Source of the DNA: Volvox africanus
Taxonomy: Eukaryota; Chlorophyta; Chlorophyceae; Chlamydomonadales; Volvocaceae
DNA: 64,000 bases
Reading direction: 5' to 3'
NCBI GenBank assembly: GCA_030268105.1
Contig: BSDZ01000003.1
Coordinates: 434,001-498,000 of the forward strand
The translations under genes were made by a program, and so were the position numbers. The first letter of the stretch is position 1, and every line of letters starts with the position of its first letter. Under the pieces are notes generated by a model that was not told the origin of the DNA, searched no databases, and saw only the letters and a list, made by a program, of their open reading frames with translations. This document shows, piece by piece, positions 36,969 through 46,849 of the stretch.

Positions 36969-37789
36969 TGTTGTGCTACGATTCATTTCCCGTCGACGTG
37001 TAGGTCGACGCGATCCTATGAGTCGAAGTGCTTTTGTGATGAACGCATTACATATGAATGAATCTGCATGATATAAATGTATTCGCATACATTTATATAT
37101 GCATCTGGCATGTTGTCATTCATCGCGACATCGCACCATGGCAAATTCGCCTAGCATGCATGAATGACCTAATCATTGAAGTGCGCATTATGCTCGTGCT
37201 ACGAAACGATAAGTAATATTATCTGATATAATATTACTTCATTAAAGCACACGTTGAGAGCGCCGCACTCGTCGCGATGCATGCCCTGCAACCGGATATC
37301 GTTATCCGGACCCTTGCATCATGCGAATGCCGGAAAGGCTTATACGTTGTTATGCGTAGACATCGCCTAGACGCAGTAGGGTTGTCACATCTAGGATCGG
37401 CCTCCTAATGTGAATCGTACGGCATTGCGATGCTGCGAGTATAACAGATGCGAGGACGGCTAAGCTAAAAAAGATATCCGATACCGGAGAACACTCGTGT
37501 GTTCTAAATTACTATTTCTATACACTAATCTACTTAGCCCGAGCTAAGCCTTAACTTCGCTAATCACCGCCGCGTGATGATTGCTTGCTTCCGGCGCTGA
37601 CGGCGATTTCGTCCATTGCATCATTCCGACCTGTAAGACCGTAAGTTATATCTCTCTTCGTCTTGAAGTCTTCCGCTGTCTTTGTTTGCTCTCGCTTGCC
37701 TTGCTGTACTTGCAAGTGCTCGCGCATCGGTGTCGATAGTCTCCAGACGTGCAGATACTCATGAGCAAACGCGAACGAGAGGTACAACA
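36969..37789 (+). repeat. LTR shared by the inner element and the following truncated element
   Basis: 821 bp, TGTTGTGCTACG to GGTACAACA. It serves as 3' LTR of the element at 30321 and, because a PBS and leader follow at once, also as 5' LTR of the partial element at 37790. It differs from the 30321 LTR by several indels (four bases missing at about 37120; ATACGTTG) and many substitutions (AGCTAAAAAAGATATCCG). It therefore has a separate history from the LTR at 30321. Confidence 0.93.
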
Positions 37790-39008
37790 ATTTGGTATCG
37801 AGACCGGTTCGTTGCCTAACTGTCTCTCTTTGTCTAATCGGAAGTAGGTTCTTTCTATGGCGAGTTCCAGCGACGAACCACGAGGACCGCTAGATACTTT
37901 TGCCGAAGACTTAGGCCGCGCCGTTTTGGACGCCGCCGCTTCCGGTTTGTAATTGTTTAATTGCTTTTACTTAGATTGCTGCACTTGTTGTGTAAGTGTA
38001 CGCTCTGAGTCGCAGGTAATCTCAGTGCACCGGCATTGCTTGCCGCGGCGACTGAGACCGGCGTTCGTCCGGACCAGTTGGCGACTCTCATTGCTCAAAC
38101 TACGGAGATCAGGACTCAGCTGGGCAATTACTTGCTGAGTTTGCTGAATCTTCTCAAGAGTACTGTCGGTAGGCTCACCGAATCGCTTTGTACTCTTGCC
38201 TTTGCGATAGAAGTCGGCTTCTATTACGCAAAACTAGGGTATCGTTTCGTGCTCCATGTCCGCGGAACACGACGATACGCCGCACACTAGCCTAGCTAGC
38301 CAACCCGATTTCGTTGTAGCTGCTAGAGCGCCGGATAGAGGTCTTGAGACTGTTGGCGCGCGAGCCACTCAAGAGCCCCTTTTCCTTCAGACCCCTGCTC
38401 ACTTAATTGTGCCGCATTCAGCAGTGAACACGAATATGGACAACACTGCTGGACCAAGGGTTCTGCCATTACCTCAAGCTCGAGGGCATGATGACATCCC
38501 TGAGGTGATGAGATTGTCGATTCCCGTTCCTAGGCTCAATATTTCGCTGACCGACAAGACACCAGGGCATAGCATAGCCGATGCAACTCGTGCGTACGTG
38601 CGTGACGCTAAAAAGTACCTCCAAGCTGTTCATGGTGGCGACAATGACGGTATCAGGTGTCTCTTCGTTGGTAACACCCTCGAGGGCGCAGCGAAGGACT
38701 GGTATCGCAATTGGACCAACGCCCGGGGCAGCTATACTTTTGACGAGATAGTCGCCGCTTTGCTCGCACGATTCGCTACTGAGGTTCAAGCACGCGATGT
38801 GGAAGCTCGTAACGTTTTGGCAGCGGGTAGCTACCACATGCGTCGGGATGAAAATGTACCTGCGTACCAGTCACGCTTCGAAGCACTTGTGACTCCCATT
38901 GCTGACCTCACCGAATCTGAGCGTGTCTTTTGGTTTAGGCGAGGCCTAACGAAACTTTTGGCTAAATGGTGCGCCACTGACTTGGTTGGAGCGCAGATCA
39001 AGTCGTAC
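37790..39008 (+). mobile_element. Truncated second inner element (leader and partial gag)
   Basis: This 1219-bp stretch corresponds collinearly to 31146-32364 of the inner element with only about half a dozen differences seen: PBS from 37793 (TGGTATCGAGACCGG, one change), uORF at 37857-37952, and gag from 38256. Homology stops within gag after AAGTCGTA (39001-39008). Nine filler bases follow, then an inverted LTR end at 39018. The LTR-internal-LTR-internal layout is what unequal or intra-element recombination between LTRs produces. Confidence 0.9.
38256..39008 (+). pseudogene. gag: Gag, 3'-truncated
   Basis: Starts with the same ATG and residues as the intact gag (MSAEHDDTPHTSL) and stays open for 251 native codons through the capsid-like region, ending after GAQIKSY. 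The frame then runs 12 codons into filler and inverted-LTR sequence to a stop at 39045-39047. It lacks the basic linker and the zinc knuckle, so it could not package RNA normally. One visible change is L to I in the FDELVAALL region. Confidence 0.9.
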
Positions 39009-39017
39009 GGTTGTATT

Positions 39018-39500
39018 GTTGTACCTTTCGTTCGCGTTTGCTCATGAGTATCTGCACGTCTGGAGACTATCGACACCGATGCGCGAGCACTTGCAAGTAC
39101 AGCAAGGCAAGCGAGAGCAAACAGAGACAGCGGAAGACTTCAAGACGAAGAGAGATATAACTTACAGTCTTACGGGTCAGAATGATGCAATGGACGAAAT
39201 CGCCGTCAGCGCCGGAAGCAAGCAATCATCACGCGGCAGTGATTAGCGAAGTTCAGGCTTAGCTCGGGCTAAGTAGAATAGTGTATAGGAATAGTGATAT
39301 AGAACACACGAGTGTTCTCCGGTATCGAATGTCTTGTCTAGCTTAGCCGTCCTCGCATCTGTTATACTCGCAGCATCGCAATGCCGTACGATTCACATCA
39401 GGAGGCCGATCCTAGATGTGACAACCCTACTGCGTCTAGGCGATGTCTACGTATAACAATCGTATAAGCCTTTCCGGCATTCGCATGATGCAAGGGTCCG
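39018..39500 (-). repeat. Inverted LTR fragment (3' portion of an LTR)
   Basis: The reverse complement of about the last 483 bp of an LTR, starting exactly at the LTR terminus TGTTGTACC. It matches the 5' LTR at 30321-31145 with one difference I can find (a CpG-type change at about 39238), including private variants ATAGGAATAGTGATAT and ATAACAATCG. It is much less similar to the LTRs at 36969 or 28139. The fragment ends in GGTCCG (39495-39500), which is shared with the integrase sequence that follows. This is a deletion junction with 6 bp of microhomology. Confidence 0.93.
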
Positions 39501-42500
39501 AGATCACATTTTTGGGAATCCCGTGTAACCGAACCACATTATCGAAAAACAAACGTGCGGTTTGCTCAGCCGTGCAGGATGATGTGCATGGTGCTAGGTG
39601 AACCATCTTAGTCAGACGATCGACCATTACGAACACCGCATCGTATCCCCCCTCAGTTTTGGGCAGCGCGACTACGAAGTCCATGGAAACACTTTCCCAA
39701 GGCGCATCCGGGACAGGCAACGGTTGCAACAACCCATGGCCCTTACCGGACAAAGCCTTATTGCGCTGGCACAGACTGCATGTCTGGACGAAGTTCGCCG
39801 CATCCTTAGCCAAACGAGGCCACCAAAAGGAACGTTGCACCAAGTCGATCAATCGCTTGCTACCAGGGTGTCCTGCTAACGGGTCCTCGTGGAACCGCGC
39901 AAGGATGTCGTAGCGTAGCGTGTCGTCGTTTGGAACGATGATTTGCGTAGCTGCACCCTCCGTCCGTAGCCAAAGGCCATTCTGCTTGCGAAGGTTTTCT
40001 ACATTAGCCGGGTCCGCGAACCAGGCGTCTGCGTTGTAGGCAACCTTCAACCGCTCCGCGAGGTCCGTCGCGATCGGTACCTCCTCACTACGCGGCCGCA
40101 CGACGGGCGCTGCCAAAATTGCAGCGTGTAGCGACGGATGTCGACTGAGAGCATCGGCAATAGTCAATTTACCAGAAATATACTCCCAGGTGCAGTCGAA
40201 CCTAGCTAGGTATTCCATCCACCTAGCCTGACGGCGGTTCAACGTCGGAACGCTTTGCAAAAACGTTAGGGGCTTATGGTCAGTCTTTAAAGTAAACGGG
40301 CGTCCCTCGAGGTAACAGCGCCATTCCTTTAAAGCATGCAGCACGGCCAGAAGCTCCTGTTCCCCGGTGGTGTAGCGAATCTCCGCACCAGAAAACTTCT
40401 TACTCGTGAAGGCGATCGGTCGCCCTTCCTGTAACAATACAGCGCCGCTTCCAAATATTGAGGCATCAGACACTACCTCAACACGAAACGGCAACGAGTA
40501 ATCAGGGAATGCAAGGGTGACATCTTCGGCAATGATTCGTTTGAGCTCTTCGAATGCCCGCTGGCATTGCGACGTCCACGACTCGAGCGAAACGAAAACG
40601 CCTTTGCGAGTTAAGTTAGTAAGCGGGGCCGCAATGATGGAATATTTTTCAATGAACTTTCGGAAATAATTGGTCAAGCCAAGGAACTTACGCAGCTCCG
40701 TGAGGTTCTGAGGCGCGGGCCAATCGCGAACCACGGCGACCTTCCGCGGGTCCATCTTCACACCGGTGGTCGACACAATGTGACCCAAATATTCCACCTG
40801 AGGCTGCGCCCAAAAGCATTTGGCGCGTTTAGCAAACAATTGCTCCCGCCTCATAACGTCGAGCACGAGCCGCAGATGCTCCAAGTGCTCCTCGCGCGTC
40901 TTAGAATATACCAAGATGTCATCCAGGTAGCAAACAACGAACCTGTCAATAAACGGCCTAAACATTCGGTCCATAACCGCCTGAAACGTCGCAGGGGCAT
41001 TAGTCAAACCAAACGATAGGACCGTATACTCAAAGTGACCGAAGGGCGTCCGAAAAGCGGTTTTCGGGATATCAGAGGCAGCGATGCGAATCTGATTGTA
41101 GCCCTGTTGTAAGTCAATTGAGGAAAAATAAGCCGAGCCCTTCAGCTTATCCAACAGGTCGTCAACGCGTGGCAAAGGGTAGCGATTTTTCATCGTATTC
41201 GCATTTAACCCCCGGTAATCGATGCACATGCGCAAGGTCCCATCCTTCTTACCGACAAACAAAATCGGTGCAGAATACGGGGATGTGCTGGGGCGTATCA
41301 TACCCTTCGCGAGCAAATCCGTCACCTGGCGCTTCACTTCGTCCAGCTCCAATGGACTCAACCTGTACATTGGCCGGGCCGTAGGCTGCGCTCCAGGCAT
41401 GAGAGGGATTGTGTGATCAACAGGACGCATAGGTGGTAGGCCAGGGATATCTTTAAAGACGTCCTCATACTGCGACAGTAGGGCCTCAACCTCAGGATCG
41501 GCAGAAATCTGCGCGGTGGTGACACAACAGCTCACCCGCGGCCTTAAAAGCAGTCCGTGGGCACCCTTCCGTAACAAACGGACGGCCTCCTTACGCCCGA
41601 CTAGCTCTGGTTCGATTCGCGCGGCCATTGCGGTCACAGCGAAATTAACCATAGGCACCGCCTCAGTTTCGCCCTCCTTTGGTGTGACATGTTCGAACGA
41701 CAGGAAAGGTACCTTAATCGACAGAGTACCCTTGCACATATGCAGGGTTGCGGTCTCCATGTCGATGCGCGCGCGGTACTGTCGTAATGTCGACGACCCC
41801 ATTATGTACGGTGCAGTCTCTGCTAAGCCCTGCAGCACGTACGGCCGGGTCACAACACGCAAAGGGCCTATCGATAGGCTAAGGGTAATCCTGCCCACGA
41901 TGGGATGCTTACCCCCGTCAGCAAGGGTAACCTGTGGACAATCAGACGACTCTGGGGACAACCCCAGCGCGTTCACCTCTGCGACAGAGATGAAGTCGTC
42001 GCTGGCACAAGTGTCAACAAGTGCCTTCAGAGTACGGCCATTCAAACTGATCTGAACCACAGGGACACGGTTATCTACGAGCGACTGCCCAGCAGACAAC
42101 GTCAGTGCACTTAAGGCGGGTCCGTAACCAACGGCACCCCCATCAGGAGCTTCGTACCAAACGTCAACCGAGTAGGATAGGCGTGGCCACGGAGCCAGCG
42201 TACCCTCCCAATCCACACCATTAAACAAAACGGTGCCCGGCTCGAACCGGTGGACATGCCGCATACCCCTTAACGAAGCCTCTGCCTTGCGCCGACAGAA
42301 AGCAGGGAGTAATACACATGCGGCAGTGCCTGGATATTGACGCCTACATCTCCTGTATATGGCCAACTGTTCCGACATCTCACGCAGAGACGAGGGGATG
42401 AACAAAACCACGTGGTTAGACAGATCGATAGACGACAGGGGACGGCGAGGTGTAAACAAATTACACAACGGGTCGAAGCAGAGAAGTCCCGTGCGTCCGT

Positions 42501-42651
42501 CAAGCGTGATGCATCGCGCAATGACTCGCTCGATATGTCCAAGTACACAAGGCAACAATGCCTTAACGGCTGGCCGTAAGGATGACCACCGACCACGCGT
42601 TAGTTCAGAAATCCCAGGTGGTGCCCCCTCCACAGGAACCCGGGCAAGCCC
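39436..42651 (-). pseudogene. pol: Pol of the minus-strand element, truncated in integrase
   Basis: The minus-strand frame opens directly after the gag UAG (42652-42654), in frame with gag. It carries the N-terminal unassigned module, protease, RT (YLDD present), RNase H, and integrase up to the second catalytic Asp (NVISD). Native sequence ends at about 39501. The frame then reads through LTR-derived bases to a stop at 39436. The protease motif is DTCA instead of DTGA (42004-42015), a Gly-to-Cys change in the active-site triad that should disable it. Most of the integrase core's third acidic region, the GPY module and the chromodomain are absent on this side; equivalents lie at 29022-30320. 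The piece 39495-39888 repeats 29930-30320 with one difference, so this side of the break is probably chimeric. Confidence 0.92.
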
Positions 42652-43887
42652 CTATTTCGGCTGAGGTACAAACGGCGGCATTAGAGGGCAATCCTTCGTG
42701 GAATGATTCTCCGCACACCGTAGACAAACATTGGCCAATTTCCGACGCTCGAATTCGGAACGATTGCAATTCCATTTTGGCATAAATGTGTCGTCCGTAC
42801 GAGTACGCTTCGCATTGGGGTCGGAACGCTGTGCGGCTGCCGTCGACGGCACACCACCACGCTTCCTGTTTTTAGCTGGGTCCGAGCTCGGACCTGCTCC
42901 TCCTGTGCCACGGACACCCGAGCTAGCGCCCCCGCGCGCCTTGCGTTGCCCGTTGCTGCGTCGCGTCGCGGCAGTAGGCGTGGGGCGGGTCGCGCCGAGG
43001 TCCTGGTCGAGAGCTACAGCTTCCCCAAGCGGATCCTGCACTTGCACGGCATTTGCACGAGGGGCAGACTTGACTTCTTCCTCGCCGGCAAGGAGTCGTA
43101 TCTCCGCGCCCTTAGCAAAAGCGACCAACGCGTCATACGACTTGATCTGCGCTCCAACCAAGTCAGTGGCGCACCATTTAGCCAAAAGTTTCGTTAGGCC
43201 TCGCCTAAACCAAAAGACACGCTCGGATTCGGTGAGGTCAGCAATGGGAGTCACAAGTGCTTCGAAGCGTGACTGGTACGCAGGTACATTTTCATCCCGA
43301 CGCATGTGGTAGCTACCGGCTGCCAAAACGTTACGAGCTTCCACATTGCGTGCTTGAACCTCAGTAGCGAATCGTGCGAGCAAAGCGGCGACCAACTCGT
43401 CAAAAGTATAGCTGCCCCGGGCGTTGGTCCAATTGCGATACCAGTCCTTCGCTGCGCCCTCGAGGGTGTTACCAACGAAGAGACACCTGATACCGTCATT
43501 ATCGCCACCATGAACAGCCTGGAGATACTTTTTAGCGTCACGCACGTACGCACGAGTTGCATCGGCTATGCTATGCCCTGGTGTCTTGTCGGTCAGCGAA
43601 ATATTGAGCCTAGGAACGGGAATCGACAATCTCATCACCTCAGGGATGTCATCATGCCCTCGAGCTTGAGGTAATGGCAGAACCCTTGGTCCAGCAGTGT
43701 TGTCCATATTCGTGTTCACTGCTGAATGCGGCACAATTAAGTGAGCAGGGGTCTGAAGGAAAAGGGGCTCTTGAGTGGCTCGCGCGCCAACAGTCTCAAG
43801 ACCTCTATCCGGTGCTCTAGCAGCCACAACAAAATCGGGTTGGCTAGCTAGGCTAGTGTGCGGCGTATCGTCGTGTTCCGCGGACAT
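42652..43887 (-). CDS. gag: Gag of the outer minus-strand element
   Basis: 411 aa, the same length as the plus-strand gag, from ATG at 43887 to TAG at 42654-42652. It has the capsid-like region (AKDWYRNW; FWFRRGL) and zinc knuckle CLRCAENHSTKDC, again C-X2-C-X3-H-X4-C. There is no break. It differs from the inner gag by a few residues (for example ARNVEARN for ARDVEARN; PAKNRKRGGVP). Pol follows in frame after the UAG. With the element interrupted downstream and its protease motif changed, the copy as a whole is not autonomous. Confidence 0.93.
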   Translation of the reverse strand: MSAEHDDTPHTSLASQPDFVVAARAPDRGLETVGARATQEPLFLQTPAHLIVPHSAVNTNMDNTAGPRVLPLPQARGHDDIPEVMRLSIPVPRLNISLTDKTPGHSIADATRAYVRDAKKYLQAVHGGDNDGIRCLFVGNTLEGAAKDWYRNWTNARGSYTFDELVAALLARFATEVQARNVEARNVLAAGSYHMRRDENVPAYQSRFEALVTPIADLTESERVFWFRRGLTKLLAKWCATDLVGAQIKSYDALVAFAKGAEIRLLAGEEEVKSAPRANAVQVQDPLGEAVALDQDLGATRPTPTAATRRSNGQRKARGGASSGVRGTGGAGPSSDPAKNRKRGGVPSTAAAQRSDPNAKRTRTDDTFMPKWNCNRSEFERRKLANVCLRCAENHSTKDCPLMPPFVPQPK

Positions 43888-44190
43888 GAAGCACGAAACG
43901 ATACCCTAGGTTTGCGTAATAGAAGCCGACTTCTATCGCAAAGGCAAGAGTACAAAGCGATTCGGTGAGCCTACCGACAGTACTCTTGAGAAGATTCAGC
44001 AAATTCAGCAAGTAATTGCCCAGCTGAGTCCTGATCTCCGTAGTTTGGGCAATGAGAGTCGCCAAATGGTCCGGACGAAAGCCGGTCTCAGTCGCCGCGG
44101 CAAGCAATGCCGGTGCACTGAGATTACCTGCGACTCAGAGCGTACACTTACACAACAAGTGCAGCAATCTAAGCAAAAGCAATTAAACAA

Positions 44191-44286
44191 TTACAAACCG
44201 GAAGCGGCGGCGTCCAAAACGGCGCGGCCTAAGTCTTCGGAAAAAGTATCTAGCGGTCCTCGTGGTTCGTCGCTGGAACTCGCCAT
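44191..44286 (-). CDS. Upstream ORF (31 codons), outer element
   Basis: The same small ORF as at 31213-31308, read on the minus strand, beginning MASSSDEPRG and ending LDAAASGL with TAA. It has two residue differences from the inner copy. It lies between the PBS (44336-44350) and gag (43887). Confidence 0.45.
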   Translation of the reverse strand: MASSSDEPRGPLDTFSEDLGRAVLDAAASGL

Positions 44287-44335
44287 AGAAAGAACCTACT
44301 TCCGATTAGACAGAGAGAGACACTTAGGCAACGAA

Positions 44336-44350
44336 CCTGTCTCGATACCA
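44336..44350 (-). other. Primer-binding site, outer element
   Basis: The minus strand reads TGGTATCGAGACAGG three bases inside the 5' LTR (44354-45177). It is identical to the PBS at 31149. Confidence 0.75.
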
Positions 44351-44353
44351 AAT

Positions 44354-45177
44354 TGTTGTACCTCTCGTTCGCGTTTGCTCATAAGTATCTGCACGTCTGG
44401 AGACTATCGACACCGATGCGCGAGCACTTGCAAGTACAGCAAGGCAAGCGAGAGCAAACAGAGACAGCGGAAGACTTCAAGACGAAGAGAGATATAACTT
44501 ACGGTCTTACAGATCGGAATGATGCAATGGACGAAATCGCCGTCAGCGCCGGAAGCAAGCAATCATCACGCGGCGGTGATTAGCGAAGTTCAGGCTTAGC
44601 TCGGGCTAAGTAGAATATCGTATAGCAATAGTAATATAGAACACACGAGTGTTCTCCGGTATCGAATGTCTTGTCTAGCTTAGCCGTCCTCGCATCTGTT
44701 ATACTCGCAGCATCGCAGTGCCGTACGATTCACATTAGGAGGCCGATCCTAAATGTGACAACCCTACTGCGTATGGGCGATGTCTACTCGTAACAACATA
44801 TAAGCCTTTCCGGCATTCGCATGATGCAAGGGTCCGGATAACGATATCCGGTTGCAGGGCATGTATCACGACGAGGGCGGCGCTCTCAACGTGTGCTTAA
44901 ATGAAGTAATATTATATCAGATAATATTACTTATCGTTTCGTAGCACAAGCATAATGCGCACTTCAATGATTCGGTCATTCATGCATGCTAGGCGGATTT
45001 GCCATAATGCAATGTCGCGATGGATAATGACAACATGCCAGATGCATATATAAATGTATGCGGATACATTTATATCATGCAGATTCATTCATATGTAATG
45101 CGTTCATCACAAAAGCACTTCGCCTTGTAGGATCGCGTCGACCTACGCGTCGGCGGGAAATGAACCGTAGCACAACA
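44354..45177 (-). repeat. 5' LTR of outer element
   Basis: 824 bp, a partner of 28139-28962. It is followed on the right by the duplicated target CCCAG (45178-45182) and the satellite. It carries the same hairpin series as the other LTRs, with small changes. Confidence 0.95.
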
Positions 45178-46849
45178 CCCAGGCCTGCCTGGCCCTTATT
45201 GCATCATTCATTGGTATATGTGCATCGCGCACTCTCAACAACCTGCCAGCGGAAATCTAACCAGCGACTCTCGGCCAGCCCAAACCTATTGAAAGTTGCA
45301 ATGCGCCCAGGCCTCCCTGGACCTAATTGCATCATTCATTGGTATATGTGCATTGCGCACTCTCAACAACCTGCCCTGATCATCAGCCAGCGGGAATCTA
45401 ACCAGCGACCCTAAGCCAGCCCGAACCTATTGAAAGTTGCAATGCGCCCAGGCCTGCCTGGCCCTTATTGCATCATTCATTGGTATATGTGCATCGCGCA
45501 CTCTCAACAACCTGCCAGCGGGCATCTAACCAGCGACTCTCGGCCAGCCCAAACCTATTGAAAGTTGCAATGCGCCCAGGCCTGCCTGGCCCTTTTGGCA
45601 TCATTTATTGGTATATGTGCATCTCGCACTCTCAACAACCTGCCAGCGGGCATTTAACCAGCGACTCTCAGCCAGCCCAAACCTATTGAAAATTGCAATG
45701 CGCCCAGGCCTGCCTGGCCCTTATGGCATCATTCATTGGTATATGTCCATCGCGCACTCTCAATAACCTGCCAGCGGGCATCTAACCAGGGACTCTCGGC
45801 CAGCCCAAACCTATTGAAAATTGCAATGCGCCCAGGCCTGCCTGGACCTAATTGCATCATTTATTCTTATATGTGCATGGCTCACTCTCAACAACCTTCC
45901 CTGATCATCAGCCAGCGGGCATCTAACCAGCGACTCTCGGCCAGCCCAAACCTATTGAAAGTTGCAATGCGCCCAGGCCTGCCTGGCCCTTATGGCATCA
46001 TTCATTGGTATATGTGCATTGCGCACTCTCAACAACCTGCCAGCTGGAATCTAAACGGCGACCCTCGGCTAGCCCAAACCTGTTAAAATTTGCAATGCGC
46101 CCAGGCCTGCCTGGCCCTTATTGCATCATTCATTGGTATATGTGCATTGCGCACTCTCAACAACCTGCAAGCGGGAATCTAACCAGCGACTCTCGGCCAG
46201 CCCAAACCTATTGAAAGTTGCAATGCGCCCAGGCCTCCCTGGACCTAATTGCATCATTCATTGGTATATGTGCATTGCGCACTCTCAACAACCTGCCCTG
46301 ATCATCAGCCAGCGGGCATCTAACCAGCGACCCTAAGCCAGCCCGAACCTATTGAAAGTTGCAATGCGCCCAGGCCTGCCTGGCCCTTATTGCATCATTC
46401 ATTGGTATATGTGCATCGCGCACTCTCAACAACCTGCCAGCGGGCATCTAACCAGCGACTCTCGGCCAGCCCAAACCTATTGAAAGTTGCAATGCGCCCA
46501 GGCCTGCCTGGCCCTTTTGGCATCATTTATTGGTATATGTGCATCTCGCACTCTCAACAACCTGCCAGCGGGCATTTAACCAGCGACTCTCAGCCAGCCC
46601 AAACCTATTGAAAATTGCAATGCGCCCAGGCCTGCCTGGCCCTTATGGCATCATTCATTGGTATATGTCCATCGCGCACTCTCAATAACCTGCCAGCGGG
46701 CATCTAACCAGGGACTCTCGGCCAGCCCAAACCTGTTATTATTTGCAATTCTTTCAAGGCTGCCCGGCCCTTATTGCATCCTTTATTATTAAACGTGCAT
46801 GGCTCACTCTCAGGATCCTGCCCTGATCATCAGCCAGCGGGCATCTAAC

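Larger units (their letters stand above)
30321..37789 (+). mobile_element. Inner full-length Ty3/gypsy chromovirus
   Basis: A plus-strand element inserted in the integrase of the outer copy. Layout: 5' LTR 30321-31145, PBS 31149-31163, uORF 31213-31308, gag 31612-32847, pol 32848-36909, PPT 36954-36968, 3' LTR 36969-37789. Gag and Pol show no breaks apart from the single UAG between them. The two LTRs differ clearly, with several indels and clustered substitutions (for example ATACGATTGTTATACG versus ATACGTTGTTATGCG), so they are not the products of one recent integration. The 5' LTR matches the inverted fragment at 39018-39500 almost perfectly. I infer that this unit is a recombinant. Domain order PR-RT-RH-IN-chromodomain places it in the chromovirus branch of Ty3/gypsy (Metaviridae). 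Confidence 0.93.
28139..45177 (-). mobile_element. Outer Ty3/gypsy chromovirus, interrupted by nested copies
   Basis: A minus-strand LTR retrotransposon whose outer LTRs (28139-28962 and 44354-45177, both 824 bp) are flanked by the 5-bp duplication CCCAG (28134-28138 and 45178-45182) inside one satellite monomer. The two LTRs share variants not found in the inner LTRs (for example TATCGTATAGCAATAG) and differ at about 14 positions by eye. Internally the order read on the minus strand is PBS, uORF, gag, pol, then a break, then the integrase C-terminus, chromodomain and PPT. The break at 30320/30321 is the insertion site of an inner element, with candidate target duplication TCCTC (30316-30320). 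The matching site in minus-strand pol is at 39884-39888, but bases 39495-39888 duplicate 29930-30320, so the right side is not a simple insertion junction. Confidence 0.9.

Noticed and set aside
36969..37789. Treating 30321-37789 as a normal element with sister LTRs
   Set aside because: The two LTRs differ by indels and many substitutions, while the 5' LTR matches the inverted fragment at 39018-39500 almost perfectly.
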